Of a DNA stretch of 41,640 nt, positions 31,974 to 40,087 are shown in pieces (the first letter of the stretch is position 1; every line of letters starts with the position of its first letter). A program made the translations under genes and the position numbers. This DNA is from a virus, in the IMG/VR virus record IMGVR_UViG_3300029913_000050, positions 1-41,640 of that record; one strand, given 5' to 3'. Below the pieces are notes generated by a model. That model ran no database searches and was not told where the DNA came from. It worked only from the letters and a program-made list of their open reading frames with translations.

Positions 31974-32666
31974 ATGATTGTCTATAAAAAAATATTCGAA
32001 TATTTAGATAATAAAGAAAAGAATGAAAATTATAAATTAATTGATTATACTAAATTATCAGATAATTTAACTAATGATCAAATTAAAGATATCTGTAAAG
32101 AAGCAGAAGATAATAATTTTTATGCAATATCAGTATTACCCGAATTTGTAGCAACAGTTTATTCATTTGTTAAAAATGAAATTAAAGTATCTGCATTAGT
32201 TGATTTTCCAAAAGGTACATCAATTACTAAATACAAACTTGATCAAATTGATAAATCAATTGTAAATGGAGCTGATGAAATTGACGTCGTACTCAACTAT
32301 CAATTAATTAAAAGTGATGATAAAACGGAAGAAATAGAAACAGAAATTAGAAAATTAACTGAATATTGTCATAAAGAAGGTTCTATCATAAAATTAACAA
32401 TTGAAATAGGCGCACTTAATTATCAAGAAATTGAAAAAATTTGTAGAATATGCATTGAAAATAATGTAGATTATATATCAACATCAACTGGTAAACTACC
32501 AAATGATGACTCATTTGAAAAGAAAATTGAAAAAGTTAAATTTATGAGAAAAATTCTACCTGAATATGTTAAAATTAAATTCACGGGGGGAGTACGAGTT
32601 AATGAACAAATTAAAGAAATTAAGCAATACGTAGATCGAATAGGCACATCAACTATAATTAATTAA
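31974..32666 (+). CDS. DeoC-like aldolase with the Schiff-base lysine replaced
   Basis: A 230-residue protein of the deoxyribose-phosphate aldolase (DeoC) family. Preceding the domain is MIVYKKIFEYLD, similar to the leader of the neighbouring small proteins. Recognisable are LIDYTKLSDN, SALVDFPKGTSITKYK, NGADEIDVVLN (Asp104, the E. coli D102 equivalent), IKLTIEIGAL, DYISTSTGK and KIKFTGGVR, and IGTSTI at the end. In active enzymes the strand reads K-TSTG with the Schiff-base Lys (K167 in E. coli). Here it is Ser169 (codon TCA). The Lys matching K201 (Lys202) is kept, and the Cys matching C47 is Ser. Normal cleavage of deoxyribose 5-phosphate is therefore doubtful. Confidence 0.8.
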   Translation: MIVYKKIFEYLDNKEKNENYKLIDYTKLSDNLTNDQIKDICKEAEDNNFYAISVLPEFVATVYSFVKNEIKVSALVDFPKGTSITKYKLDQIDKSIVNGADEIDVVLNYQLIKSDDKTEEIETEIRKLTEYCHKEGSIIKLTIEIGALNYQEIEKICRICIENNVDYISTSTGKLPNDDSFEKKIEKVKFMRKILPEYVKIKFTGGVRVNEQIKEIKQYVDRIGTSTIIN

Positions 32667-32676
32667 ATAATAATTC

Positions 32677-33012
32677 ATGAAATATTTAAAATACTTTGAA
32701 AATAATCAAAATAAATATAAAATTGGAGATTTTGTTATAGGTAACGTTAATTGGACAGAAACGAATAACGAATACACAATTAACGATGTAAATAATTATT
32801 TAAATAATAATGCCGGAAAAATAATAGATATGGAAATAGACGGAAATGAAAATGATTTTATTTATCTAAGATATATAAATTTACCAATGCCTATGTTTGA
32901 ATTTTGTGAAGATATAATATGTTTTGATATTAATAAAATACTAAGATATGCAACTCCAAAGGAAATAGAAAAATTTAAAATGAAAGAAAATGCAGAAAAA
33001 TTCAATTTATAA
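32677..33012 (+). CDS. Leader/tail family protein 7
   Basis: A 111-residue protein starting MKYLKYFENNQNKYKIGDFV and ending AEKFNL. It has the small beta-domain opening YKIGDFVIGNV, an acidic middle, and ILRYATPKEIEKFKMKE before the tail, the clearest example of the shared C-terminal helix. It follows the deoC-like gene by 10 bases on the same strand and ends in a terminator, so the deoC-like gene and this one form an operon. Confidence 0.7.
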   Translation: MKYLKYFENNQNKYKIGDFVIGNVNWTETNNEYTINDVNNYLNNNAGKIIDMEIDGNENDFIYLRYINLPMPMFEFCEDIICFDINKILRYATPKEIEKFKMKENAEKFNL

Positions 33013-33046
33013 AAAAAGTGATTATCAATTGATAATCACTTTTTAT
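33012..33046. terminator. Terminator, left copy beside the GIY-YIG gene
   Basis: Perfect 24-base palindrome AGTGATTATCAA/TTGATAATCACT between A-run and T-run, followed by TTATTTATT. The same arms recur at 34954-35019 on the other side of the GIY-YIG gene. Confidence 0.9.
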
Positions 33047-33104
33047 TTATTCATATTTAAATATAAAACCTTAATTTATTTATATATAAATTAAAAGATA
33101 ATAT

Positions 33105-34949
33105 ATGAATTTACTAAATAAAGATAAATATAATATTCAAGAATTACAGGAAGAAGCAAATAAATATAAAACCAGGAATGAATTCAGAAAAAAAAGCATA
33201 GTATATTACAATTATTCTAAGAATAAAAAATTATTAAACGAATTATTTAAAAATCATGATAACGAAGGATACTCTATAAATAAGCATAATCATTGGATAG
33301 AAGAAACATTACAAGAAGAATCAAACAAATATCAAACTAGAACAGAATTTAAAAAAGAAAACAACTTAGCATATTGTGCAGCTAAAAGATTAAAAATATT
33401 AGATACTTTATTTAAAAAACATTTAAACAACGGATATTCTAATGATAGAGTTAGAGATGGTCATTGGACAAAAGAAACATTACAAAAAGAAGCAAATAAA
33501 TATCAAACTAGAAATGAATTTAAAACAAAAAATAATAGTGCTTATATAATATCATTCAGGAATAACATAATAGATGAATTATTTAAAAATCATATAAATA
33601 ATGGTTATTTAGATAAAAAAGAATGGAAAGAAAATAGTTATGTTATATATGTTTATGAATTATTAGAATTTAATAAAGCTTATGTTGGGTTAACTAATGA
33701 TATAGATAGAAGGGACAAAGAACACGTATTCAATGAAACCGAACTATTAAACAAATTTTGCAAGGAAAATAATATGCCTTATCCAAAATATAAAATATTA
33801 GAAGAAAAATTAAAATCAACTGACGCAAAAAAACAAGAAGAATATTGGATAAATTATTATAAAAATAATAATTGGTTTATGTTTAATATAGCTAAATCTG
33901 GATCATTAGGTGGGTATACTACAAAATGGACAAAAAAAGCATTACAAAAAGAAGCAGATAAATATGAATATAGAATAGATTTTTATAAAAATAATACACA
34001 TGCATATTCCGCCGCTGCTAGAAAGAAATTATTAGATGAATTATTTAAAAATCATAAAAACAATGGATATTCTAATAATCATGTTAAATACGGATATTGG
34101 AATGAAGAAAAAATTCAAGAAGAAGCTAATAAATACGAAACAAGAAGTGAATTTAGAGAACATAACGGTTCTGCATATATGACAGCAACAAAATTAAAAA
34201 TATTAAATGATATATTTAAAAATCATTTAAATAATGGATATTCCAAAGATAAAAAAATAAATGGTTATTGGACTGAAGATAAATTACAAGAAGAAGCTAA
34301 TAAATATACATCTATAATAGATTTTTATAAAAATAATACAAATGCATATTCCGCCGCTGTTAGAAATAAATTATTAGATGAATTATTTAAAAACCATAAA
34401 AACAATGGATATTCCAAAGATAAAAAAATAAATGGTTATTGGACTGAAGATAAATTAAAAGAAGAAGCTAATAAATATAAAACAAGGCTTGAATTCAAAA
34501 ATGAAGATTTTCAAGCATATTCTGCATCAAAAAATAAAAAAATGCTTGATAAACTATTTGAAAATCATTTAAATAAAGGATATTCTAAAGATAGAAATAT
34601 AAATGGATATTGGACAGAAAATAGATTACAAGAAGAAGCTAATAAATATAAAACAATAAATGAATTTAGTATTAAAAATAAAAAAGCTTGGGAATCTGCT
34701 CGTAGTAAAAATATACTATATAAATTATTTGATGATCACAAAAATAAAGGGCATTTAGAAAATAGAGTTAAATATGGATATTGGACTGAAGATAAATTAC
34801 AAGAAGAAGCTAATAAATATAAAAATAGAAATGATTTTGTTAAAAATAACATAAATGCATATTCAGCAGCAAAAAAGAAGAAGATAATAAATAAATTATT
34901 TAAAAATCATTTAAATAATGGATATATACAAAAAATAAAAAAAAATTAA
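33105..34949 (+). CDS. GIY-YIG endonuclease flanked by nine tandem helical repeats
   Basis: A 614-residue protein. A GIY-YIG nuclease domain lies at about residues 180-285 (YVIYVYE, then AYVGLTNDIDRRDKEH and a later conserved Glu/Asn region, EEYWINYY and FNIAKSG). Three repeats precede it and six follow. Each repeat is about 56-58 residues: W-T-E-x-x-L-Q-E-E-A-N-K-Y, then a T-R-x-E-F turn, then NN-x-AY-x-AA and LLDELFKNH-x-NNGY. Each could be a three-helix HTH-like DNA-binding unit, so the array would read a long DNA site. Most differences between repeats sit around the AY-x-AA helix. It is probably a homing or mobile nuclease; target unknown. It stands alone between two related terminators. 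Confidence 0.8.
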   Translation: MNLLNKDKYNIQELQEEANKYKTRNEFRKKSIVYYNYSKNKKLLNELFKNHDNEGYSINKHNHWIEETLQEESNKYQTRTEFKKENNLAYCAAKRLKILDTLFKKHLNNGYSNDRVRDGHWTKETLQKEANKYQTRNEFKTKNNSAYIISFRNNIIDELFKNHINNGYLDKKEWKENSYVIYVYELLEFNKAYVGLTNDIDRRDKEHVFNETELLNKFCKENNMPYPKYKILEEKLKSTDAKKQEEYWINYYKNNNWFMFNIAKSGSLGGYTTKWTKKALQKEADKYEYRIDFYKNNTHAYSAAARKKLLDELFKNHKNNGYSNNHVKYGYWNEEKIQEEANKYETRSEFREHNGSAYMTATKLKILNDIFKNHLNNGYSKDKKINGYWTEDKLQEEANKYTSIIDFYKNNTNAYSAAVRNKLLDELFKNHKNNGYSKDKKINGYWTEDKLKEEANKYKTRLEFKNEDFQAYSASKNKKMLDKLFENHLNKGYSKDRNINGYWTENRLQEEANKYKTINEFSIKNKKAWESARSKNILYKLFDDHKNKGHLENRVKYGYWTEDKLQEEANKYKNRNDFVKNNINAYSAAKKKKIINKLFKNHLNNGYIQKIKKN

Positions 34950-34953
34950 TAAC

Positions 34954-35019
34954 AAAAAGTGATTATCAAATTATCAAGTAAACTGAGCAAAATACTTAAC
35001 AATTTGATAATCACTTTTT
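34954..35019. terminator. Terminator, right copy with enlarged loop
   Basis: Arms 34954-34972 and 35001-35019 (AAAAAGTGATTATCAAATT with its complement) enclose a 28-base loop that holds a small inner stem (AAGTA/TACTT). It can stop both the GIY-YIG gene and the leftward endolysin gene. Arms match the left copy at 33012-33046. Confidence 0.85.
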
Positions 35020-35021
35020 AT

Positions 35022-35627
35022 TTATTTCAAAAGGTTATAATATTTATTAAACAAATTTATTCTATCATCTAATCCGTTATAGGCACCATTAATTTTTAAT
35101 GTTAATTTTTTTATTGTAATTAAATCACAACCAAGATCACATATACTCCACAGATTGTTAGTTTGAAAGAAAAATGCTGCACTCATTAAAGGATATTTAG
35201 TAGCAACTAATCCTGGATTTGTTAATAAATCTTCACCTATAAATTTACCAAAGGCTACATAATTTACCTTACCTGTCAATTCTATATATCCGCGTCCACA
35301 ATATTTATATCCGTCTCCAGATGCTTCATCACCATTACCCATTCTATTGGCATATGCTCTATCTGCAATTTTTTCTGGATTATGTGCATATGACTCATTT
35401 AATGTACCAGGAAAATGTGTAGGAAAAGTTGCTTTTAATGCCGCAGCAGAATAATTTAAATTTTCTTTAACTGCGGTAAAGTTTTCACTCTCATGTGCGC
35501 ACTGAGATAAAAAATGGCATAATCTAAGAACTGTTGTTATATTGAATTTTGTAGCAGTTTCAGGTATTTGTGATAATACATTATCTGGAATATATCCTTT
35601 TAATTTATTTATTATATTTTGTTCCAT
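35022..35627 (-). CDS. GH19 chitinase-like endolysin
   Basis: A 201-residue glycoside hydrolase family 19 domain, the common phage muramidase-type endolysin that degrades peptidoglycan at lysis. The catalytic-acid region LSQCAHESENF (about residues 40-50) and the signature YKYCGRGYIELTGKVNY (about 107-123) are intact, with ADRAYANRMGNGDEASGDG before it. It has no signal peptide or membrane helix, so release would need a holin; none is identified with certainty. It is transcribed leftward as a single gene, ending at the shared terminator. Confidence 0.92.
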   Translation of the reverse strand: MEQNIINKLKGYIPDNVLSQIPETATKFNITTVLRLCHFLSQCAHESENFTAVKENLNYSAAALKATFPTHFPGTLNESYAHNPEKIADRAYANRMGNGDEASGDGYKYCGRGYIELTGKVNYVAFGKFIGEDLLTNPGLVATKYPLMSAAFFFQTNNLWSICDLGCDLITIKKLTLKINGAYNGLDDRINLFNKYYNLLK

Positions 35628-35690
35628 TATTTTATATATTATTTTTTATATATAATGTATATATAATTTTTTTATTACATAAAATAGTTG

Positions 35691-35698
35691 TATATTTG
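35691..35698 (+). promoter_or_regulatory. Putative -7 box
   Basis: TATATTTG matches TAnnTTTG and lies 15 bases before the ATG at 35713, in the divergent gap between the endolysin and the rightward three-gene operon ending with the Nudix gene. Confidence 0.45.
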
Positions 35699-35712
35699 CA
35701 AAAAATAAAAAT

Positions 35713-36024
35713 ATGGAAATTCAAAAATTTAATGAGAATGATAATTTAAAAAATCTTATAAAAGATGTAAATGATCCTATTGAGCATTCTAAGATAGACA
35801 ATAATTTTGATAAATTTGAAATAATAAAAAACGAATTAATATCAAAATTAAATACTGAAAAATTAGTTGGAAACACACTTGCAGATTTAGGAAATTTTAT
35901 CGGACAAACAATATATCAATATATGGATGATGATAATTTTTCTGAAGAAGATTTCATAGGCGGATTTGAACATGGAGTAGATTCAATGAAAGAACCATCA
36001 AAATCAAAATGGCATAATTTTTAA
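35713..36024 (+). CDS. Unknown 103-residue acidic protein
   Basis: Starts MEIQKFNENDNLKNLIKD. It has an acidic helical middle and a C-terminal region with LGNFIGQTIYQYMDDDNFSE and EDFIGGFEHGVDS, a style I associate with small conserved proteins in Bacteroidota and their phages, function unknown. First gene after a putative promoter, followed by a leader-type gene after 19 bases. Confidence 0.55.
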   Translation: MEIQKFNENDNLKNLIKDVNDPIEHSKIDNNFDKFEIIKNELISKLNTEKLVGNTLADLGNFIGQTIYQYMDDDNFSEEDFIGGFEHGVDSMKEPSKSKWHNF

Positions 36025-36043
36025 AAAATAAATACAGGCAAAT

Positions 36044-36295
36044 ATGAAACATGTAAAAAAATTTGAAGGCTCATTATTCAAAAAATACGTTTATAAATAT
36101 GATAATTACTATTTATATATGGATGATGTTATTGGAGAAATGCTTGTATTAGATATAGAAGATGCTAGAACATTTTCAGAAAAAAATATAAAATATTTTG
36201 ATGTTGATAAAATTGTCAATAATTTAGATATGGTACTAAATCAGGAAGATGAAGAAATAAAAATCACTCATCCTTTCGAAAAAATAGAAATATAA
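36044..36295 (+). CDS. Leader family protein 8 (no KFNL tail)
   Basis: An 83-residue acidic protein starting MKHVKKFEGSLFKKYVYKYD. It carries the octapeptide leader in the form MKHVKKFE but ends FEKIEI, so the KFNL tail is missing or changed. The core is Asp/Glu-rich (LYMDDVIGEMLVLDIED). It lies between the 103-residue gene and the Nudix gene (3 bases to the next ATG), so it is co-transcribed with them. Confidence 0.6.
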   Translation: MKHVKKFEGSLFKKYVYKYDNYYLYMDDVIGEMLVLDIEDARTFSEKNIKYFDVDKIVNNLDMVLNQEDEEIKITHPFEKIEI

Positions 36296-36298
36296 TTA

Positions 36299-36949
36299 AT
36301 GATAACAAATTTTAAAAAATTTAATATGAATGAATCTTTATCAAATTTCGATTTGAGTAAATTAGTAACTATTATATCAATAAATAAAGATTCCGAAGGA
36401 AACTGGATTTATAAAACAGATGATAGAAAAGAATTTATTTTACAAAAAGAGCAAGTAGGAAAATTAACATTAATTGATGATAAGTTTGCAAATTTTGTGA
36501 ACTCTGGACATCCAATAACTAAATATTTTGAAACAATTGATGATAATATAATAACATATGTTGCAAATTTTGCAGTAGATGCAGTGGCTTTAAGAGAGGG
36601 TAGAGTTTATCTAATAGAAAGACAAGATGGTAGAGGTTGGGCTTTACCAGGAGGCTTTATTGATGCAGGAGAAACACCTGAACAAGCAGTTCTCAGAGAA
36701 CTAACGGAAGAAACAAAGGCAAAAAGTGACGATATAAAAGGAATAGAACCATTAGATATGATAAGAACCACGGATCCAAGGGAAATAAATTTCTTCACAT
36801 TTCCTTTTGTCATTCATATAAAAAATACATCCGAATTATCATTTGATGATGATGCTAAAAATGGAAAATGGATGTTATTAAATAGAGCATCAAAATCACA
36901 ATTAGCATTTTCTCACCACAACGAAATTCTTAAAAAAGTATCATTCTAA
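36299..36949 (+). CDS. Nudix hydrolase, ADP-ribose pyrophosphatase-like
   Basis: A 216-residue protein with an intact Nudix box, GGFIDAGETPEQAV then LRELTEETKA (about residues 118-141), where the metal-binding REx2EE core is present. Before it lies FAVDAVALREGRVYLIERQD and GWALPGG, after it TTDPREINFFTFPF, a D-P-R motif seen in ADP-ribose/NAD-type Nudix enzymes. The first 85 residues are an extra N-terminal region that opens MITNFKKFNMNESL, loosely like the family leader. It would hydrolyse a nucleoside diphosphate linked to another group; substrate unproven. T4-like phages often carry Nudix enzymes acting on NAD metabolism. Confidence 0.85.
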   Translation: MITNFKKFNMNESLSNFDLSKLVTIISINKDSEGNWIYKTDDRKEFILQKEQVGKLTLIDDKFANFVNSGHPITKYFETIDDNIITYVANFAVDAVALREGRVYLIERQDGRGWALPGGFIDAGETPEQAVLRELTEETKAKSDDIKGIEPLDMIRTTDPREINFFTFPFVIHIKNTSELSFDDDAKNGKWMLLNRASKSQLAFSHHNEILKKVSF

Positions 36950-36953
36950 AAAC

Positions 36954-36985
36954 AAAAAAGCTGAAATTAAATTTCAGCTTTTTAT
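36954..36985. terminator. Bidirectional terminator
   Basis: Stem AGCTGAAAT/ATTTCAGCT with flanking A and T runs between convergent genes (Nudix on +, 36982-37464 on -). It overlaps the stop codon of the leftward gene. Confidence 0.88.
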
Positions 36986-37464
36986 AAATTAAATTTTAAA
37001 CTATCTTTATATAAATTAAAATATTTTATATTTATAGTAGAAATGAGTTTATCTACATCATTCTGCTTAATAATAGTCGAAAAACTATAATACTTACCAT
37101 AATCTTCTTTTGCTGACATTAGATGTCTTAGAAATGATAATTCAAGCAACCATTTATTTTTATGATACTCTATTACAGATTTACCCCAATGAAAATCTAT
37201 TTTAATATCAACATTATCATTTATTGTAAAAAGAATATAAAAAATAACATCTGATTCTGAAGTAGGAAATTCATATCTATTAATAGTTATCATATGTTCA
37301 TAATCTGGAGGAGAATTAGTAACATAGTATAAATTATCATCAATATTCTTTAAAAATTCAACGATTTTATCTGATATTTTGATTACTTTATAATGAGTAT
37401 CAAGGTGTGACAAAAATTCATCTGTATAAATTACATGTTCATTATATTTTCTCAGCATAATCAA
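36982..37464 (-). CDS. Unknown 160-residue protein ending KFNL
   Basis: Last gene of a three-gene leftward operon. It is a diverged paralogue of the next gene: both end with a pattern Y-G/S-x-YY-x-FS ... (D/N)(V/S)-x-x-L-I ... KFNL or KFNI. The N-terminus (MIMLRKYNEHVIYTD) has no clean family leader, but the KFNL tail is exact. It overlaps the gene before by 4 bases (ATGA). The core is mixed alpha/beta with many Tyr and Ile. No function recognised. Confidence 0.6.
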   Translation of the reverse strand: MIMLRKYNEHVIYTDEFLSHLDTHYKVIKISDKIVEFLKNIDDNLYYVTNSPPDYEHMITINRYEFPTSESDVIFYILFTINDNVDIKIDFHWGKSVIEYHKNKWLLELSFLRHLMSAKEDYGKYYSFSTIIKQNDVDKLISTINIKYFNLYKDSLKFNL

Positions 37465-37940
37465 ATATTAAATTTTTTAATATCATTTGAAAAATCATAA
37501 TCTTTAATGGATAACTCTTTAATTAAATATGGAATAGAATCTATATCAAATGAATTAGAAAATAAATAATATTGTCCACTATAATCAAATGGAGAAATTA
37601 TTTTTTTAATAAACAATAAAAATTTTTCACATTTTATCATATCTGTTATATTACTACCATTTTCAATTGCTATTTGAATATAAGGACCATATTCATCAAA
37701 TTTGCTATCTTTAGTATCAAATGTAATATGAAAAATGTTACTTAATGTGATATCATCTTTATAAAAATTTATATAATATTCATTCTCTGATTTCCACCAT
37801 GAATTATGTTTAATTTTAATATCAATATTTTCTTCTTTGATAATATGATTAAATAATAGTAAAATAGATTTTGCTAATTTCTCAATATATTTTCTTGAAG
37901 ATATTCTTGAATTATATTTATCATATTTATCTATCATCAC
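37461..37940 (-). CDS. Unknown 159-residue protein ending KFNI
   Basis: Middle gene of the leftward operon, starting MMIDKYDKYNSRISSRKY. A helical N-terminus is followed by strands (HNSWWKSENEYYINFYKDD), and the C-terminal part YSGQYYLFSNSFDIDSIPYL ends DIKKFNI. It resembles the 36982 product in length and C-terminal pattern, so the two derive from a duplication. It overlaps both neighbours by 4 bases. Function unknown. Confidence 0.6.
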   Translation of the reverse strand: MMIDKYDKYNSRISSRKYIEKLAKSILLLFNHIIKEENIDIKIKHNSWWKSENEYYINFYKDDITLSNIFHITFDTKDSKFDEYGPYIQIAIENGSNITDMIKCEKFLLFIKKIISPFDYSGQYYLFSNSFDIDSIPYLIKELSIKDYDFSNDIKKFNI

Positions 37941-38734
37941 AATTTATTTATTTTATCTTTAATTTTTTTAATTGATATTTCGGAAGATTTTATTCTATCT
38001 TGTTTCCAATAAATATGTTGTTTTTTCCAATTATCAATAAGGTAATCTACATATTCTTGATGTTCTTTATTCCAACTTTCTTTAGTATTATTTTGTTTAG
38101 AATGAGATTCATTATCTAATGTTTCCCAAGTTAACAACATAAGTCTACCATATGATTCATCTAGCAATAAATTAAAAATATCTTTATCTGATAATTTAAT
38201 TGATTCTGATATTTCTTTTTCAGCAGATGAAATGATATTTTTATAATACTCAATTTCTTTTTGAAGTTTTTCAGTTTTATTTAATTTCTTAATTTTTTCT
38301 GCATAAATATTTGTCAACTCAGAATTATTAGTTTGAGGTAAAGTAGTTTTAGTAATATATCTATAATGAGATTTTTGAATATTATATCCACCTGCTATTA
38401 TAACTTCAGTAGAAAATGGATAAAATACTTCATCTCTTTGTATTTCTGCATAAATTTCAAGATTTCCTTTATTAGAATATCTTGTTCTCAAATCAATAAG
38501 TTTATCAGATGACTTTGTATATTTTTCAATAGATTTCACCATATCAAATATCAAATACAATAATGTATTTTCCTTTTGAAATTCTGTAAAATATCTACCT
38601 GTTTCATCGAAATTGCTTTCTTCATATTTAGTCAGCAAATCTTCTAACGTTGGCTCAATTATAGTAAGAATTTTATCAATTAGTTCATTCTTATACTTTA
38701 TATCCAAAAAACCTTTATAATTTAGAATACTCAT
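37937..38734 (-). CDS. Unknown 265-residue mostly helical protein
   Basis: First gene of the leftward operon 38734-36982. Starts MSILNYKGFLDIKYKNELID. The N-terminal 150 residues are mixed, and the C-terminal 115 are charged and likely coiled coil (KLNKTEKLQKEIEYYKNIIS, then a Trp/Lys-rich end). No family is recognised. It begins about 40 bases downstream of a putative -7 box on the same strand and overlaps the next gene by 4 bases. Confidence 0.6.
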   Translation of the reverse strand: MSILNYKGFLDIKYKNELIDKILTIIEPTLEDLLTKYEESNFDETGRYFTEFQKENTLLYLIFDMVKSIEKYTKSSDKLIDLRTRYSNKGNLEIYAEIQRDEVFYPFSTEVIIAGGYNIQKSHYRYITKTTLPQTNNSELTNIYAEKIKKLNKTEKLQKEIEYYKNIISSAEKEISESIKLSDKDIFNLLLDESYGRLMLLTWETLDNESHSKQNNTKESWNKEHQEYVDYLIDNWKKQHIYWKQDRIKSSEISIKKIKDKINKL

Positions 38735-38771
38735 AATTATATTTTTTAATTATTAATTTATAATTTATATA

Positions 38772-38779
38772 CAAAGATA
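38772..38779 (-). promoter_or_regulatory. Putative -7 box on the minus strand
   Basis: On the minus strand the sequence reads TATCTTTG, an exact TAnnTTTG match, 38 bases before the ATG at 38734. A short inverted repeat (AACTATGA ... TCATAGTT, 38794-38818) lies just upstream and could be an operator or the end of the previous transcript. Confidence 0.5.
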
Positions 38780-38827
38780 ACACATTATAATATAACTATG
38801 AAAAATAATCTCATAGTTTAAATTTTT

Positions 38828-40087
38828 TTAATTATTACTGTTAATATATAACGAATCTACTTTTTCTATTTTATTAGTTGGAGTAAAACCATCTTTATTA
38901 TCATATAATTCTTCATTATCCAATGTATTATTAACTATTATATTATCATATAATATTTCATTTTTAAGTGAATTATTTATTTTTATACTATCATCATATA
39001 ATGATTCTGATGTTAATGTGTTATTGACCTTAGTATTTTCATCATATAATTGTTCGTTCTTTAATGTATTATTTTTTATTGTATTTTCATCATACAATTG
39101 TTCACTCTTCAAAGTATTATTTATTTTTATACTATCATCATATAATTGTTCGTTCTTTAATGTATTATTAACTTTAATATTTTCATCATATAATGATTCT
39201 GATGTTAAAGTATTATTCTTTTTTGTATTCTCATCATATAATGATTCTGATGTTAAAGTATTATTTTTTATTACATTTTCATCATATAATGATTCTGATG
39301 TTAATGTGTTATTGGCCTTAGTATTTTCATCATATAATGATTCTGATGTTAATGTGTTATTTTTTATTGTATTTTCATCATATAATTGTTCGTTATTTAA
39401 TGTATTATTAGCTTTAATATTTTCATCATACAATGATTCTGATGTTAATGTGTTATTGACCTTAGTATTTTCATCATATAATGATTCTGATGTTAATGTG
39501 TTATTGACCTTAGTATTTTCATCATATAATGATTCTGATGTTAAAGTATTATTTTTTATTACATTTTCATCATATAATGATTCTGATGTTAATGTGTTAT
39601 TAACCTTAGTATTTTCATCATATAATGATTCTGATGTTAATGTATTATTGACCTTAGTATTTTCATCATACAATTCTTCATTAGTTAATACATTATTCTT
39701 TTTTGTATTTTCATCATACAATTGTTCATTAGTCAATGTATTATTCACGACATTATTAGTAAATAATTGTTCATTATTAGGAGTTTTATTCACTACATTA
39801 TTAGTAAATAATTGTTCATTATTAGGAGTTTTATTTCTTAATGTGACATTTTCAATCCAAGTTCCTGTTACATTATCATTTACTCCATATTCATACATAG
39901 ATTTTGGCGGAGTTTTAGTTCTCGCTGTAACTTTTTCAGCATCTCCTGTAACATCTTCCAATACTACTCTTCGAATAATTTTTGGTAATGATGGCTGAGT
40001 ATATACGGTTTCGTTATTGGGAGTTAATCCTAAAAGACCATGATTATTAACCACAATATTATCAATAACATAATTTTTATTACTCAT
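38828..40087 (-). CDS. Repeat-built protein, probably structural or surface fibre
   Basis: A 419-residue protein. Residues 1-84 form a unique Thr/Asn/Pro-rich head (LTPNNETVYTQPSLPK). Residues 85-397 are tandem repeats: two of 15 residues (NKTPNNEQLFTNNVV), then sixteen of 16 residues (type NNTLTSESLYDENTKV), one of 15 and a partial one. A 22-residue tail ends INSNN. Such short polar repeats with one Leu-Tyr pair per unit suggest an elongated beta-solenoid or fibre. Near-identical repeats indicate recent expansion. It is in a leftward operon with two other unknown genes (8-base overlap upstream). A decoration or tail-fibre role is inference. Confidence 0.7.
   Translation of the reverse strand: MSNKNYVIDNIVVNNHGLLGLTPNNETVYTQPSLPKIIRRVVLEDVTGDAEKVTARTKTPPKSMYEYGVNDNVTGTWIENVTLRNKTPNNEQLFTNNVVNKTPNNEQLFTNNVVNNTLTNEQLYDENTKKNNVLTNEELYDENTKVNNTLTSESLYDENTKVNNTLTSESLYDENVIKNNTLTSESLYDENTKVNNTLTSESLYDENTKVNNTLTSESLYDENIKANNTLNNEQLYDENTIKNNTLTSESLYDENTKANNTLTSESLYDENVIKNNTLTSESLYDENTKKNNTLTSESLYDENIKVNNTLKNEQLYDDSIKINNTLKSEQLYDENTIKNNTLKNEQLYDENTKVNNTLTSESLYDDSIKINNSLKNEILYDNIIVNNTLDNEELYDNKDGFTPTNKIEKVDSLYINSNN
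38897..39835 (-). repeat. Tandem 48-bp coding repeat array
   Basis: About eighteen in-frame units, most exactly 48 bp, coding for the 16-residue repeats. Units of two sub-types alternate (TSES and NEQ/SEQ cores). Length probably changes by slippage or recombination. Confidence 0.9.

Noticed and set aside
38897-39835. CRISPR-like periodic DNA
   Set aside because: Units are contiguous 48-bp coding repeats without unique spacers.
39018-39998. Long open frame on the plus strand (326 codons)
   Set aside because: It is the antisense of the 16-residue repeat gene. Repetition keeps the frame open, and the minus frame has the better start, spacing and operon context.
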